64,000 nt of DNA from Alphaproteobacteria bacterium (GTDB lineage Bacteria; Pseudomonadota; Alphaproteobacteria; Rhizobiales; Xanthobacteraceae): contig VBAH01000059.1 of NCBI GenBank assembly GCA_005884685.1, forward strand, positions 1 through 64,000. The letters run 5' to 3'. The position numbers and the translations under genes are program-made. Position 1 is the stretch's first letter, and each line of letters opens with the position of its first letter. Positions 36,616 to 44,928 of the stretch are shown here, one piece after another. A model generated the notes under the pieces. That model did not search any database, was not told where the DNA came from, and worked only from the letters and a program-made list of their open reading frames with translations.

Positions 36616-39600
36616 TCAACCCGCGGTGAGGGTGATCGTGACCTTGCCCAGCGCGAACGGCCTGGTAAGGGTCATGGTCACGTTCAGTTTGTTCTTGAAG
36701 ACCGGGTCGGGCGTGACGAAGGTGACGTCTCCGTCAATCACCAACGGCCCCAGACGGTCCACTCTGGCCACGTTGCGGCAGTGGCTGACGGCCCTGGCCA
36801 GCTCGGTCTTGACCATGGCCGAGGCCCCGATGCTGACGTCCGTGCCGACGATGTTGGTCTTGCCGTAGAGCGCCGAGAGCCGGTTCTGGAAGAACAGCTT
36901 GATGGCGTCCAGAGAGCGCACGTTCGACTCTTCGCCGGTATCCACGCTCGTCTGATCGCTGGTCCGGGCCTTGCGAAGATACAGAACGCCGAACTCATCC
37001 GGGACCAGGGTAAAGCAGCCGGCGGCCTCCAGAGCGTTGAGCTGGCCGTTGTTGAAGCCCCCGGCCTCCTTGGTGAAGCCGGCCACCGTGAGGTTGAGCA
37101 GCGACTGATGCGGCGGCACGCCCCCTACAAGGCCGGCCAGGGCCGCGGCGAGGAAGAAGCCGTCCACCCTCGTGTTGCCGTCGAGAAGAGCGTCCGGCCA
37201 GACGGGCAGCCAGCGGGCATGCGCCTGGGCCCTGATCTGCGTGGCGATGGCCTGGGCGATCTCGGTCCTGGTTCGGTCTCGCCAGATCTCCACTCTCTGG
37301 GCCGTGGTCACGGCGGACGTGTGGCCCGCGTCCAGGATGAGCTGGTCCTCGTTGACCACGCTCGCCACCAGAAACTCTTTCCAGGAGCTGTTGCCGAAGC
37401 CGTCCACACTGAACAGGTAGCGAACCGTATCGCCCGCACGCACGCCATTGGTCACGAACTTAGCGTTTCCCGTGGTGCAGGTGAGGAGCGTGTACTGCGT
37501 GCCGGCGGCGCCCGGGTTATCGGCCAGGGTGGCCAGGGCCGGCTGGTTATCGCTGGTGACCGTCGCGTCCACGACAAGGGCGGTCACCTGCTGCGCCGGC
37601 GACCACCAGCAGGTTCGCCAGCACTGGACATCTTCCTCCGACTGGGCGATCACGTGGGACCGGAAGGCGGTGAGGACGGCCGGGTCCCTGGTGAGAGGAA
37701 CAATCCCGTAAGCGCCTCGGAGCCGGTCCAGGATCGTCAGGGCCTCGTCCCAGTTGGCCTTGATGCTCGGGTCGCCGACGGCGAGGAACCGTACCGGCGT
37801 GTTGTTGGCGTTGAGAAGGCACTTGGCCGCGGCGTAGCAGAGAGGGTTGTCCGGGGCGTAAGTCCCGAGCTTGGCCAGAAGGTCCGTGGAAGTGCTGACC
37901 GTCGTCACCTGACCCGCGTTGTCAGCCACCCAGGCCCGGTACTGCACGAAAAGGTCGCCGCTCTCGACCGGCAAGGCCGCCTGCGAGCCGCCCGACGTCC
38001 AGGAGGAGTCGAAGGCCGTCATGACGCCCTTGGCGGTGACTTGCGTGGCGCTTACCGACCAGTTGACGGCCGGCGCGGCCTCAGCCCTTTGCTCGGGGAC
38101 GAAGAAGTCCTTCTTGATGTAGAGCTTGATCGTCAGGTCCGAAGCGCCCTGCATGGCCGTGCTCAAGGCGTCCTCGAGCACCAGGGTCTGCACGGCCCCT
38201 TGCGTCTGCGCCGTGGCGTTGGCGTGGAAGATGTCGCCCTTGCGCATCTTGGTCTGGGCGAAGGTGAGCACGACGCCAAAGGAGCCGATGGAGACCGCCC
38301 CTGAAAGGGGCACCACGGTCGGGCCGGAGGCGTCCACGCCCGTACTGTCCACGGCCGTCACCTGCGGAGCCACGACCAGAGCGGTGCTGGCGCCGGGCGG
38401 GGCCGTGCTGTTGGCGAACGTACCGCCGTCCCAGGCGTTGTCCGTCAGGTCGACCGTGGTAGAGGTGATGTCCCGGCGGTATAGCTTCTCCGTGCCCGTG
38501 CCGCCGGCGGTGTTGGTGAGGTAGATATTGATCGACACCGCGCCGTTGGGCAGCGCAGGGACGGTGACCCGCGGGATGTTCCCGCTGGCAACGGTGAACG
38601 TCGCCGATTCCGACGTGCCCGCCGTGGTCTCTCCTTCCGTGGTCTTGAAGGTGTAGCTGACGAAGTAGGCCCCGGCAGGCAGCGTGCCTCCCGAAGAGCC
38701 GCCGCCCGTGACGGCAACGGTCGCCTGCGTGGTCGGGTTGGCGATGGGAGAGCTGGCGGCGTTGGTGTAACCGCCGCGCGTCACCGTGATGATGTACGAG
38801 AGACTTTGCTCGCCCGTATACGTCCCGGACGAGGCGCCGGTCACCGCCGTGAAGGCCTGGGCGATGACGAAGGACCACGTCTGCCCGAGCACGAAGTCGC
38901 TGGACGTGTGCGAGAAGGTGACCGTGGCGCCTCGGGTGCCGATCGGCGTGGGCCGGCCGTAGAGGGCCGGCGTGACGCTCGCCTGATTATCAAGGCCGGA
39001 AGAGCTGGTGACGGAGAGACGGGCCGTCGTGGCGTCGCCCGGCGTGGTCGGGGCCTGGATGACGATGATGGTGTACGTCTCGTTGATCGCGCCGTCCTTG
39101 AGCCCCGAGTAGGCGGCGATGGACCGCGTAGCGACAACGTCGTTGACCGTCCCGGAGGTCTGCGAGATGGAAGAGCTTGAGCCCTGCGTACCGGAGTTGC
39201 CCGCGTCGGCCGTGGCGGCGGCGATGCTCGCGGCGATCACTTCCGGCACGAAGTCATGCACCCTGGTAGATAGCGAGTTCGAGCCGTCAGAGAGATAGAC
39301 GGCGTCGCCGACCTTGACGTCACGGTCCAGCAGGGAGGCCGTGCGCGTGAAGCCGTTGGCGGTCTTCCACCTGGTGGCGACGGCCCTGACCCGCGAGACC
39401 TGGCTGGCCACGGGCGCGATGGTGTCCCCTGCGCCGATGGAGTCGGAGAAGTATCGCAGTAGCGCGTTGTCCACGTGGAGCCGCGCAGTGGCCAGGTCGA
39501 CTACCGCGCCAGCAGGCTTGTTGGGCCAGTCGTAGTTGGTGTCGGAGCCGGAGACATAAGGCCCCAGCGCGCTTAGGGCCTTCTCCGTGGCGTTGTTTCT

Positions 39601-39717
39601 CCGGAAGAGAGCGGCTTGCGGCCCTACGATCACGGGCCTGAGCGCGTCCATGGTCTCCGTGGAGCTCATGGCGGTCGCGCCGGCCTGAGCCTGGGCCTGG
39701 TCGAAGGCGTCGGACAT
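36616..39717 (-). CDS. Tail sheath protein with inserted beta domains (1033 aa)
   Basis: The C-terminal ~300 residues match sheath proteins: LVGGVPPHQSLLNLTVAGF (the 'G-x-PPH-x-G' block), NNGQLNALEAAGCFTLVPDEFGVLYLRK (spaced), NVRSLDAIKLFFQNRL, YGKTNIVG. The N-terminus begins a typical outer handshake region. The protein is about twice the usual length because of inserted Thr/Ser/Gly-rich beta domains, roughly 160-440. One of these (about 327-441) has a copy in the protein at 46465-47178. Sheath subunits polymerise around the tube and contract on infection. Confidence 0.85.
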   Translation of the reverse strand: MSDAFDQAQAQAGATAMSSTETMDALRPVIVGPQAALFRRNNATEKALSALGPYVSGSDTNYDWPNKPAGAVVDLATARLHVDNALLRYFSDSIGAGDTIAPVASQVSRVRAVATRWKTANGFTRTASLLDRDVKVGDAVYLSDGSNSLSTRVHDFVPEVIAASIAAATADAGNSGTQGSSSSISQTSGTVNDVVATRSIAAYSGLKDGAINETYTIIVIQAPTTPGDATTARLSVTSSSGLDNQASVTPALYGRPTPIGTRGATVTFSHTSSDFVLGQTWSFVIAQAFTAVTGASSGTYTGEQSLSYIITVTRGGYTNAASSPIANPTTQATVAVTGGGSSGGTLPAGAYFVSYTFKTTEGETTAGTSESATFTVASGNIPRVTVPALPNGAVSINIYLTNTAGGTGTEKLYRRDITSTTVDLTDNAWDGGTFANSTAPPGASTALVVAPQVTAVDSTGVDASGPTVVPLSGAVSIGSFGVVLTFAQTKMRKGDIFHANATAQTQGAVQTLVLEDALSTAMQGASDLTIKLYIKKDFFVPEQRAEAAPAVNWSVSATQVTAKGVMTAFDSSWTSGGSQAALPVESGDLFVQYRAWVADNAGQVTTVSTSTDLLAKLGTYAPDNPLCYAAAKCLLNANNTPVRFLAVGDPSIKANWDEALTILDRLRGAYGIVPLTRDPAVLTAFRSHVIAQSEEDVQCWRTCWWSPAQQVTALVVDATVTSDNQPALATLADNPGAAGTQYTLLTCTTGNAKFVTNGVRAGDTVRYLFSVDGFGNSSWKEFLVASVVNEDQLILDAGHTSAVTTAQRVEIWRDRTRTEIAQAIATQIRAQAHARWLPVWPDALLDGNTRVDGFFLAAALAGLVGGVPPHQSLLNLTVAGFTKEAGGFNNGQLNALEAAGCFTLVPDEFGVLYLRKARTSDQTSVDTGEESNVRSLDAIKLFFQNRLSALYGKTNIVGTDVSIGASAMVKTELARAVSHCRNVARVDRLGPLVIDGDVTFVTPDPVFKNKLNVTMTLTRPFALGKVTITLTAG
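38395..38739 (-). repeat. Beta domain in the sheath shared with another virion protein
   Basis: Encodes about 115 residues with the landmarks TVAVTGGGSSGG, YFVSYTFKTTEGETT and NIPRVTVPALPNGA. The protein encoded at 46465-47178 carries the same blocks (TVAVTGGGASGG, YKVAYTFVNSWGSTT, NIPRVTVPALPTNA), so the two regions are homologous Ig/FN3-like modules within one genome. Confidence 0.8.
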
Positions 39718-39741
39718 GACTGTGGATCTCCCCCTTGGTCC

Positions 39742-40365
39742 TCAGGCCTTCCATTCCCAGTTGATCGTTTGCAGCCTGACCGCCGACCGCGGCGTGACCT
39801 TCCAGGCCCTCTCGAACGCATAGACCAGCGGGATCGGTATCACGTACCGCTGGCTCGCTTCCTCGATAAGGGCCATGTCGCCCAGCTCCGGGGCCTCGAG
39901 GCGAACAAGCCCCAGGTGTTCTCGTACCACGTCGGCGAACTGCTCGAGCTCTCGATGCGTTTCGTCCGCCAGCTTCTCACACTCGCCGCCCTCTCCCGCC
40001 AGGCAGAAGACCGTGTGAGAGCCCTCCACCATGCGCACGCGATAGACCGTCCCCGATGACGAGGTAAAGCCTTGAAGCCTGTTACCTATGGAGAGGCGCG
40101 ACGTCATCCAGGCGTTGGGCTTCGCGATCAGGGCGGGCCGTTGCTCGATCTGCTTCGGGTCGTAGCGGGTGATGCTCTCGATCACGAGCTTGGTCGCCCG
40201 GTCCGGCGACCAGACCATCTCGGTGCCGGCCTTCGCCAGGTCCTGGTCCTCCAGGTTGTTGGGGTCCTGGAAGTGGGCCCTGAGCCACTGCACCAGGGCG
40301 CCCGTTATCCGCAGCCGCGAAGGCCCCGGATAACTGGACACATGCGGGGTGGAGAGTTGGGCCAC
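39742..40365 (-). CDS. Probable tail terminator or connector protein (207 aa)
   Basis: GTG 40365 follows directly on the stop of the small gene upstream (TGAGTG). The protein has ALVQWLRAHF near the start, SITRYDPKQIEQRPALIAK and RLSIGNRLQGF in the middle, and ends in strands (RYVIPIPLVYAFERAW). Position just before the sheath gene, after head genes, is where tail-completion or tail-terminator genes lie; the 'RPA-I-K' and 'F-V-P-x-x-Y' features are consistent but not diagnostic. Confidence 0.6.
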   Translation of the reverse strand: MAQLSTPHVSSYPGPSRLRITGALVQWLRAHFQDPNNLEDQDLAKAGTEMVWSPDRATKLVIESITRYDPKQIEQRPALIAKPNAWMTSRLSIGNRLQGFTSSSGTVYRVRMVEGSHTVFCLAGEGGECEKLADETHRELEQFADVVREHLGLVRLEAPELGDMALIEEASQRYVIPIPLVYAFERAWKVTPRSAVRLQTINWEWKA

Positions 40366-40545
40366 TCAGCGCTCCTTGCCGTATAGGGACCGCTGGATCA
40401 GGCCGGGGTCAGGCAGCCAGGTCGCCAACGAGATACGAGGGAGAAACGCGACCGGCGAGAGAAGGCCCTCACGCTCCTTTTCAGGATCGCTCTCCCCTGG
40501 CGACCCACTCTCCGGTCGCGTTTCTTCCTCGTCCTTCTCGTCCAT
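40366..40545 (-). CDS. Short acidic protein (59 aa)
   Basis: A gene too short for most length cut-offs. ATG 40545 has GGGGAGAG upstream at a proper distance and the stop TGA abuts the GTG of the next gene. The product begins MDEKDEEETRPESG, is strongly acidic for 30 residues, then becomes hydrophobic/aromatic (LLSPVAFLPRISLATWL) and ends SLYGKER. It could be a small connector or assembly protein. A perfect TATAAT lies at 40574-40579 upstream on the same strand, but without a good -35. Confidence 0.6.
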   Translation of the reverse strand: MDEKDEEETRPESGSPGESDPEKEREGLLSPVAFLPRISLATWLPDPGLIQRSLYGKER

Positions 40546-40590
40546 GTCGCTCTCCCCGTGCCACGGCGAGCCGATTATAAGCTCGAGACG

Positions 40591-43410
40591 TCAACCGCCC
40601 GTAAGAGCCAGGGTGTAGATCACATCGCTCAAGGGCTCCTGCCGCAGCTCCAGAGACAGGATCACAGGGACGTTCTTGACGTGGGCGGCCTGCGTTACCT
40701 TTTGCACTCGGTAGCGCAAGTCGCTCGCTCCGTCGGCCCAGACGTCCTGGCTCTCCATGCCCGGCACGGCCACCACCCGGCCTTCGACCACGTCCTCCTT
40801 GATCGGCCCGCGCATCGTCTGTTCGCGCATCTCTCTTGTTGACTTGTTGCTCAGCGAGGCGAAGGTCATGGGCACGGGAGCGAAGTAGCCGTCAACGAAT
40901 CGCGTGCCCTTGCAGATATCGCACTGCGAGAGGGTGACGTCCCCGGTGGCGGGGTCCAGGCACTTGGTGCAGGGGTCACCATCTCGTCTTTTCCGGAAAA
41001 GAAATCCGGATTGAGAGGCGTATTTTCGATGAAGAAGAAGCTCTCGCCTCACGATCTCGCGCGCCTTGAGCCAGTCGTGCTTGTCAAGAAGGCCCAGAGA
41101 AGTACCGGGCGGCGATAGGTAGTAACCCTTCGGGGTCGTGAGCTTGACCCTGTAGGCGATGGTCAGGGTCTTTCCAAAGGCTCGGTGCGCCGTGTCGAAA
41201 AGAGCAGCCGCGTTGATGACGGGCGCACCGACATCAACCCAGTCGTCAATGCGCTCGGGCGACCCCGCCGTCTTGTAGCTGGGCATCCTGCCGTGCGCGC
41301 CGGCCTGGAGTTGATAGACCCAGGTATCGGGGTCAGGGTCCTTGAAGTGCCGCTCGAACACCCAGGTAACGCGCGTCTCGCCCAGGATCATGTAGTCGAC
41401 GTTGACGCGCTGGAAGGCCGGCCCTGGCAGGGCCGCCAGCGCCGTCAACGGCGCCGTGGAGTAGCCTGTCAGGATGAAAACGCCCCTGGAGGACGTGAGT
41501 TTACGTCCCCTGAAAAATGAGGCCGCCTGCCCCGCCAGGATGAAGGACCTGCTCGAGCAAGCCAGGCTGCGGCCCCTGGACAGCAAGGCCGCCTGCCCTG
41601 CCAGGGTGAACGTGCCCACGTTCGAGGACAGGGTGAACGCGCCGACAGAGCCGTGTACCAGATTGGCCGACTGGCCCGTCAGGCCGAGCACGCCGGTAGA
41701 GGCCGTGAGTTGGCGTGTGCTCCGAAGCGCAGCGGGCTGACCAGTAAGACTGAACACGCCCGTGGATGACGTGAGTTGCCGAGTGGCCCTGAGCCCTGCT
41801 GCCTGACCAACAAGAGAGAAAGCACCAGCAGATGACGTGAGCTGCCTAGCGGCCCTGAGCGAAGCAGCCTGACCGGCGAGGGAGAAAGCACCAGTAGATG
41901 ACGTGAGTTGGCGTGTGCTCCGAAGCGCAGCGGGCTGACCGGCGAGGGAGAAAGCACCAGTAGATGACGTAAGCTGCCGGGCGGCCTTGAGGGTTACGGC
42001 CTGGCCAGCCAGGGCGAAGGAGCCGGTCGAGGCGGTCAGAGTGAAGGAGCTGGCGCTGAAGGGGTAGGCAAGGCCTGCGCCGCCGGCGTAGAGGTCCGCG
42101 CGCTCCTGACTGGTGAGCACCCTCTTCCAGAAGCCAACCTCGTCGATCAGCCCGTCCCAGTACAGAGACTGCGAGGGAGACGCGCCGACCGAGAACGTCC
42201 CCGCACCATCCACCACCCCGCCGGAGGTGCTGCTCGTGTTGGGCGTACCGGCGTTGACAGAGATACCGATCTGGTTGTTGCCTGCATCGTGCCAGACGAC
42301 GACGTGATACCAGGTTGAAGTGGAGGCCGCGCCAAAGTTGTTGGCCACGACGTTCGTCTCGGCGGTGCTCGCGTCCTGGACGAGCCAGACGAACCGGCTG
42401 GCGGAGGTGTCGTAGTAGAGCAGGTACTCGCGCGTCCCGCTGGTCACGCCCTTGTTGAGCAAGACCGGAAAGCTGGGAAACGATTCGGCCTTCACCCACA
42501 TCGCAAAGGTGAAGTCGATGTCGCCCGTGCTCAGGTCGGCGTTGTCGGCATGGGAGAAGTACTGGCTGGATGACTGCTCGAGGTCTCGGGCGTTGCCGAT
42601 CTTGCCTGTCGCGGAGCCGACGCCGTTGTTGTCGGTCAGGTCGTTTGAGCCGTGAGCGTCCAGCGCGTTGCCGGAGGCCTCGTCCATCTTCCAATAAGAG
42701 ACGAGATTGGTTAGCAGGGACATGATGAACGGGTAGTCCCGCCCGTAGCCCGAGTTGTACATCGAGGCGCGCTCGCCGGAGTCGAGCACGCGCGACCAGA
42801 AATAAACGCCGTCGATCGAGCCGTTCCAGCCGGCCGGCCCGTAGATTCCGGCCGAGTCCGTCCCCAACCAAAAAGGACAGCCGCTCGGGGCCGGGTCAAC
42901 GCCGCCCGAATGACTGGCGGTAAACTCCGAGCCGTTGATGCGCAAGCCGATCTCGTTGTTGACGCTATCGTGCCAACCGAGAACGAAGTACCAGGTATTG
43001 GCCGCCAACGCGCCGAACGCCGTCCCGGTGACGTTGACCCGCAAGCCTCCGACCCAGACGCTGAAACGGCCGTACTTGTTGCTGGAGGTGCGGGCCAGCG
43101 CCCAGCCGCCCGAGCTGGCCGAGTAGTCGGCGCAGGCGATCGGGACGCGCTCCGACGTCGTGTCCGTCGTCAGTCGCACCCAGCCGCATACCGTGAAGTC
43201 ATAATCCCCGCCCCGCATCACGGTCGGAGGCGAAAGCAACTCCAGCACGTCGCCTGAAGAGGTTACGACCGCCGCGCTATTGAGCACTCCCGTCGTGCTC
43301 GTAACGCTCCCTGACTCCGCCAGGTTGCGGCCGTTGGCCGTCGCGTCGAAGCGCGTGCCGGACGCCTCGTCACAGCGATAACCCGCTTCGAGAGCGGTCG
43401 TGAGCGGCAT
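40591..43410 (-). CDS. Two LamG domains, nine 22-aa repeats and a zinc-binding phage protein in one chain
   Basis: 939 residues. Two concanavalin-like LamG domains fill ~1-230 (WVRLTTDTT, WNGSIDGVYFW) and ~231-450 (YWKMDEASGNALD, FTFAMWVKAE, YWDGLIDEVGFWKRVL), folds that usually bind glycans. Residues 459-650 are nine repeats of ~22 residues of the type TSSTGAFSLAGQAASLRA. The C-terminal ~280 residues resemble a conserved virion or connector protein with four Cys (814, 817, 830, 833; CTKC...CDIC) for a metal. I infer a fusion that displays sugar-binding domains on the virion. A TCTTTTCCGGAAAAGA palindrome lies in its coding sequence at 40987-41002. Confidence 0.75.
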   Translation of the reverse strand: MPLTTALEAGYRCDEASGTRFDATANGRNLAESGSVTSTTGVLNSAAVVTSSGDVLELLSPPTVMRGGDYDFTVCGWVRLTTDTTSERVPIACADYSASSGGWALARTSSNKYGRFSVWVGGLRVNVTGTAFGALAANTWYFVLGWHDSVNNEIGLRINGSEFTASHSGGVDPAPSGCPFWLGTDSAGIYGPAGWNGSIDGVYFWSRVLDSGERASMYNSGYGRDYPFIMSLLTNLVSYWKMDEASGNALDAHGSNDLTDNNGVGSATGKIGNARDLEQSSSQYFSHADNADLSTGDIDFTFAMWVKAESFPSFPVLLNKGVTSGTREYLLYYDTSASRFVWLVQDASTAETNVVANNFGAASTSTWYHVVVWHDAGNNQIGISVNAGTPNTSSTSGGVVDGAGTFSVGASPSQSLYWDGLIDEVGFWKRVLTSQERADLYAGGAGLAYPFSASSFTLTASTGSFALAGQAVTLKAARQLTSSTGAFSLAGQPAALRSTRQLTSSTGAFSLAGQAASLRAARQLTSSAGAFSLVGQAAGLRATRQLTSSTGVFSLTGQPAALRSTRQLTASTGVLGLTGQSANLVHGSVGAFTLSSNVGTFTLAGQAALLSRGRSLACSSRSFILAGQAASFFRGRKLTSSRGVFILTGYSTAPLTALAALPGPAFQRVNVDYMILGETRVTWVFERHFKDPDPDTWVYQLQAGAHGRMPSYKTAGSPERIDDWVDVGAPVINAAALFDTAHRAFGKTLTIAYRVKLTTPKGYYLSPPGTSLGLLDKHDWLKAREIVRRELLLHRKYASQSGFLFRKRRDGDPCTKCLDPATGDVTLSQCDICKGTRFVDGYFAPVPMTFASLSNKSTREMREQTMRGPIKEDVVEGRVVAVPGMESQDVWADGASDLRYRVQKVTQAAHVKNVPVILSLELRQEPLSDVIYTLALTGG
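41461..42036 (-). repeat. Nine tandem 66-bp coding repeats
   Basis: Encodes nine degenerate 22-residue units with the core GAFSLAGQ-A-xL-R; units 2-5 are nearly identical at DNA level, the last three diverged. Similar linker repeats occur in other phage structural proteins. The units are translated, so this is not a CRISPR array. Confidence 0.9.
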
Positions 43411-43443
43411 CGCTCAAGCCTCGCGCCTTGCTCTTTTGACCGC

Positions 43444-43761
43444 TCAGTTGCAGCCCAGGAAGTTGACGAACTGGTTGAACTTGTCCAGCACGGCCGACTG
43501 CGAGCTGTTCGTGTTCAGCGCCTGAAACAGGGTGTCGATCTGCACGAAGGCGCTATGGGCCTCGGCGTTCGTGGCGCCCACGCCGGCCAACTGCATCGGC
43601 GCATAATGCGCGTCCGCACTGCCGTCGCCGTTGATGAACTGCGCCAACTCGCCCTGGATGAGCCGTAGTTCCGCGAGGAAGGACGACCCCTGCGCCCTCA
43701 CGGCGCGGACGCGATTGCCGGCGGCCTTCGTGGCGTCCAGAGTGATGTGATTCAGAGCCAT
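43444..43761 (-). CDS. Small helical protein (105 aa)
   Basis: ATG 43761 begins MALNHITLDATKAAGNRVRAVRAQG; mostly helical with a FLAELRLIQGELAQFINGDGSADAHY (spaced) middle and a last helix ending FLGCN. The size and helical character suit a virion or head-filling protein. No family recognised. It is set in the connector region between LamG and Lar-like genes. Confidence 0.6.
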   Translation of the reverse strand: MALNHITLDATKAAGNRVRAVRAQGSSFLAELRLIQGELAQFINGDGSADAHYAPMQLAGVGATNAEAHSAFVQIDTLFQALNTNSSQSAVLDKFNQFVNFLGCN

Positions 43762-43765
43762 AAGT

Positions 43766-44203
43766 TCAACTCTCCCGAGGGGCGTCTTTTCCTACGGGCG
43801 GTGCGTTCTTCGCATTCCAGTCGGCGACGGCTTCCTTGGCGGTCTTTTCCGCCAGCTTGTCCAGTTCCGCGCCGCTACCCATCCTCGGCGTCTCGGCCAT
43901 GCCGCGGCGGTCGTCCTTGTCCGTGTCATGGCACGACACGCAACCGATCTCATAGACGTGCCGATAGGTCGGCTTGCCGAGCCGTGGTAAATCGCCACGT
44001 ACGTGGCGCAGGCCGATCGGCTCCCCGCCGCAGCGAGAACACGGGACCGCGTCGGCGGCAATGGTTTTGGACAGTTCCTTGGCAAGCGCGACGACGCGCT
44101 TGTGCAAGGGCCGCCACGCGCTCTCGGGCTGCAGCTTGACCGCGGCAGCGTAGTCCGCCTGCGCCTTCTCCCATTCGCCTCGAACTACAAGGATGTTCCG
44201 CAT
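43766..44203 (-). CDS. Lar-like zinc-ribbon protein (possible restriction alleviation)
   Basis: ATG 44203 begins MRNILVVRGEWEKA; after a helical N-terminus comes CSRCGGEPIGLR near residue 55, then YEIGCVSCHDTD near 87 and a C-terminal EAVADWNAKN. The order 'C-xx-CGG-xP ... Y-x-V-x-C-xx-C ... A-xx-WN' is that of Lar-family proteins (restriction alleviation) and related small zinc ribbons. Known Lar proteins modulate type I restriction-modification. The N-terminal helical extension is unusual, so the call is tentative. Confidence 0.5.
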   Translation of the reverse strand: MRNILVVRGEWEKAQADYAAAVKLQPESAWRPLHKRVVALAKELSKTIAADAVPCSRCGGEPIGLRHVRGDLPRLGKPTYRHVYEIGCVSCHDTDKDDRRGMAETPRMGSGAELDKLAEKTAKEAVADWNAKNAPPVGKDAPRES

Positions 44204-44210
44204 AGCTACC

Positions 44211-44630
44211 TCACGTGATAGTCAGCACGCCGTTGGTGCCGTCGAAGTCCACGGTAAGCGTTTCGGCGACGCCGAGGGTAAGGGAGCTGCCATAATCCCA
44301 GAAGCCGATCAGCTCCTTGTTCGTGGCCGTGTCGTTGTAGAGCACAGCGTATCTGAAAGCAGCCATCGGTGAGCCCGACGCGGTAAAGACCACGTCTGCA
44401 ATGACCAGCTTGTAAACCCCTGAAGTCTGAGCACTAGAGGACTGCGCGGACTGCGTACCGCCTGCGGTATAGCCGTTGCCGGCGGCGATCTCGGTCAAGT
44501 CGGCCTTGACGGCGTTGGTCGCAACCGGGGCCGTCAGGGTCAACATCACCTTCAGCGTGTCGGCGCCGAGGTTGTGGACCTTCTCGGGGGCGGCCTCCAC
44601 GAAACTGTTGAACTTCTGGAAGGATGGCAT
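44211..44630 (-). CDS. Probable head decoration or virion surface protein (139 aa)
   Basis: MPSFQKFNSFVEAAPEKVHNLGAD at the start, then APVATNAVKADLTEIAAGNGYTAGG, SSSAQTSGVYKLVIADVVFTASG, FRYAVLYND, LIGFWDYGSSLTLG and a closing FDGTNGVLTI (all spaced or short). Proteins with this beta layout are common and well conserved in tailed phages and are usually virion-associated; I recall them as uncharacterised capsid-decorating types. The leader (44631-44675) can fold with GGGCT pairing to AGCCC beside the start. Confidence 0.6.
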   Translation of the reverse strand: MPSFQKFNSFVEAAPEKVHNLGADTLKVMLTLTAPVATNAVKADLTEIAAGNGYTAGGTQSAQSSSAQTSGVYKLVIADVVFTASGSPMAAFRYAVLYNDTATNKELIGFWDYGSSLTLGVAETLTVDFDGTNGVLTIT

Positions 44631-44675
44631 ACGTGGGCTCCGACACGCTTAGGAAGCTGGCGAAGGCGCAGCCCG

Positions 44676-44909
44676 CTACTCTACACGGCGATAGCCCAGA
44701 GATAGCAGCACCTTCAGATAATCTGTTGCTCTCAGGAAAAGCAGCCCCTTGGCTGATCGGTACTTCTCGCAAGCGGCAAGGTAGAGGGCCTCTAGTGCGG
44801 TGTACTCCGACCCGTCTTCTTCGTGGCCGACGTCGCCAGGTATGGGCCGCCTGGGCTTTGCCTTACGCCTGTCGTCGTAGGTGACGCAGTTTGGCTTCTC
44901 TTTCGACAC
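44676..44909 (-). CDS. Small basic hypothetical protein (77 aa)
   Basis: GTG 44909 follows AGGAGG at six bases. Starts SKEKPNCVTYDDRRKAKPRRP, then an acidic turn (HEEDGSEY) and two helices (ALEALYLAACEKYRSAKGLL, LRATDYLKVLLSLGY). No recognised domain. Strong ribosome site and tight packing support expression. Confidence 0.6.
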   Translation of the reverse strand: MSKEKPNCVTYDDRRKAKPRRPIPGDVGHEEDGSEYTALEALYLAACEKYRSAKGLLFLRATDYLKVLLSLGYRRVE

Positions 44910-44928
44910 GGCGGCCTCCTGCGGCTAA

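Noticed and set aside
40987-41002. TCTTTTCCGGAAAAGA as a regulatory site
   Set aside because: It is inside the coding sequence of the LamG fusion gene (residues around FLFRK), so it may be chance or coding; only the three intergenic copies are treated as regulatory.
41461-42036. CRISPR-like tandem repeats
   Set aside because: The repeats are contiguous 66-bp coding units without spacers and translate in phase into a protein repeat.
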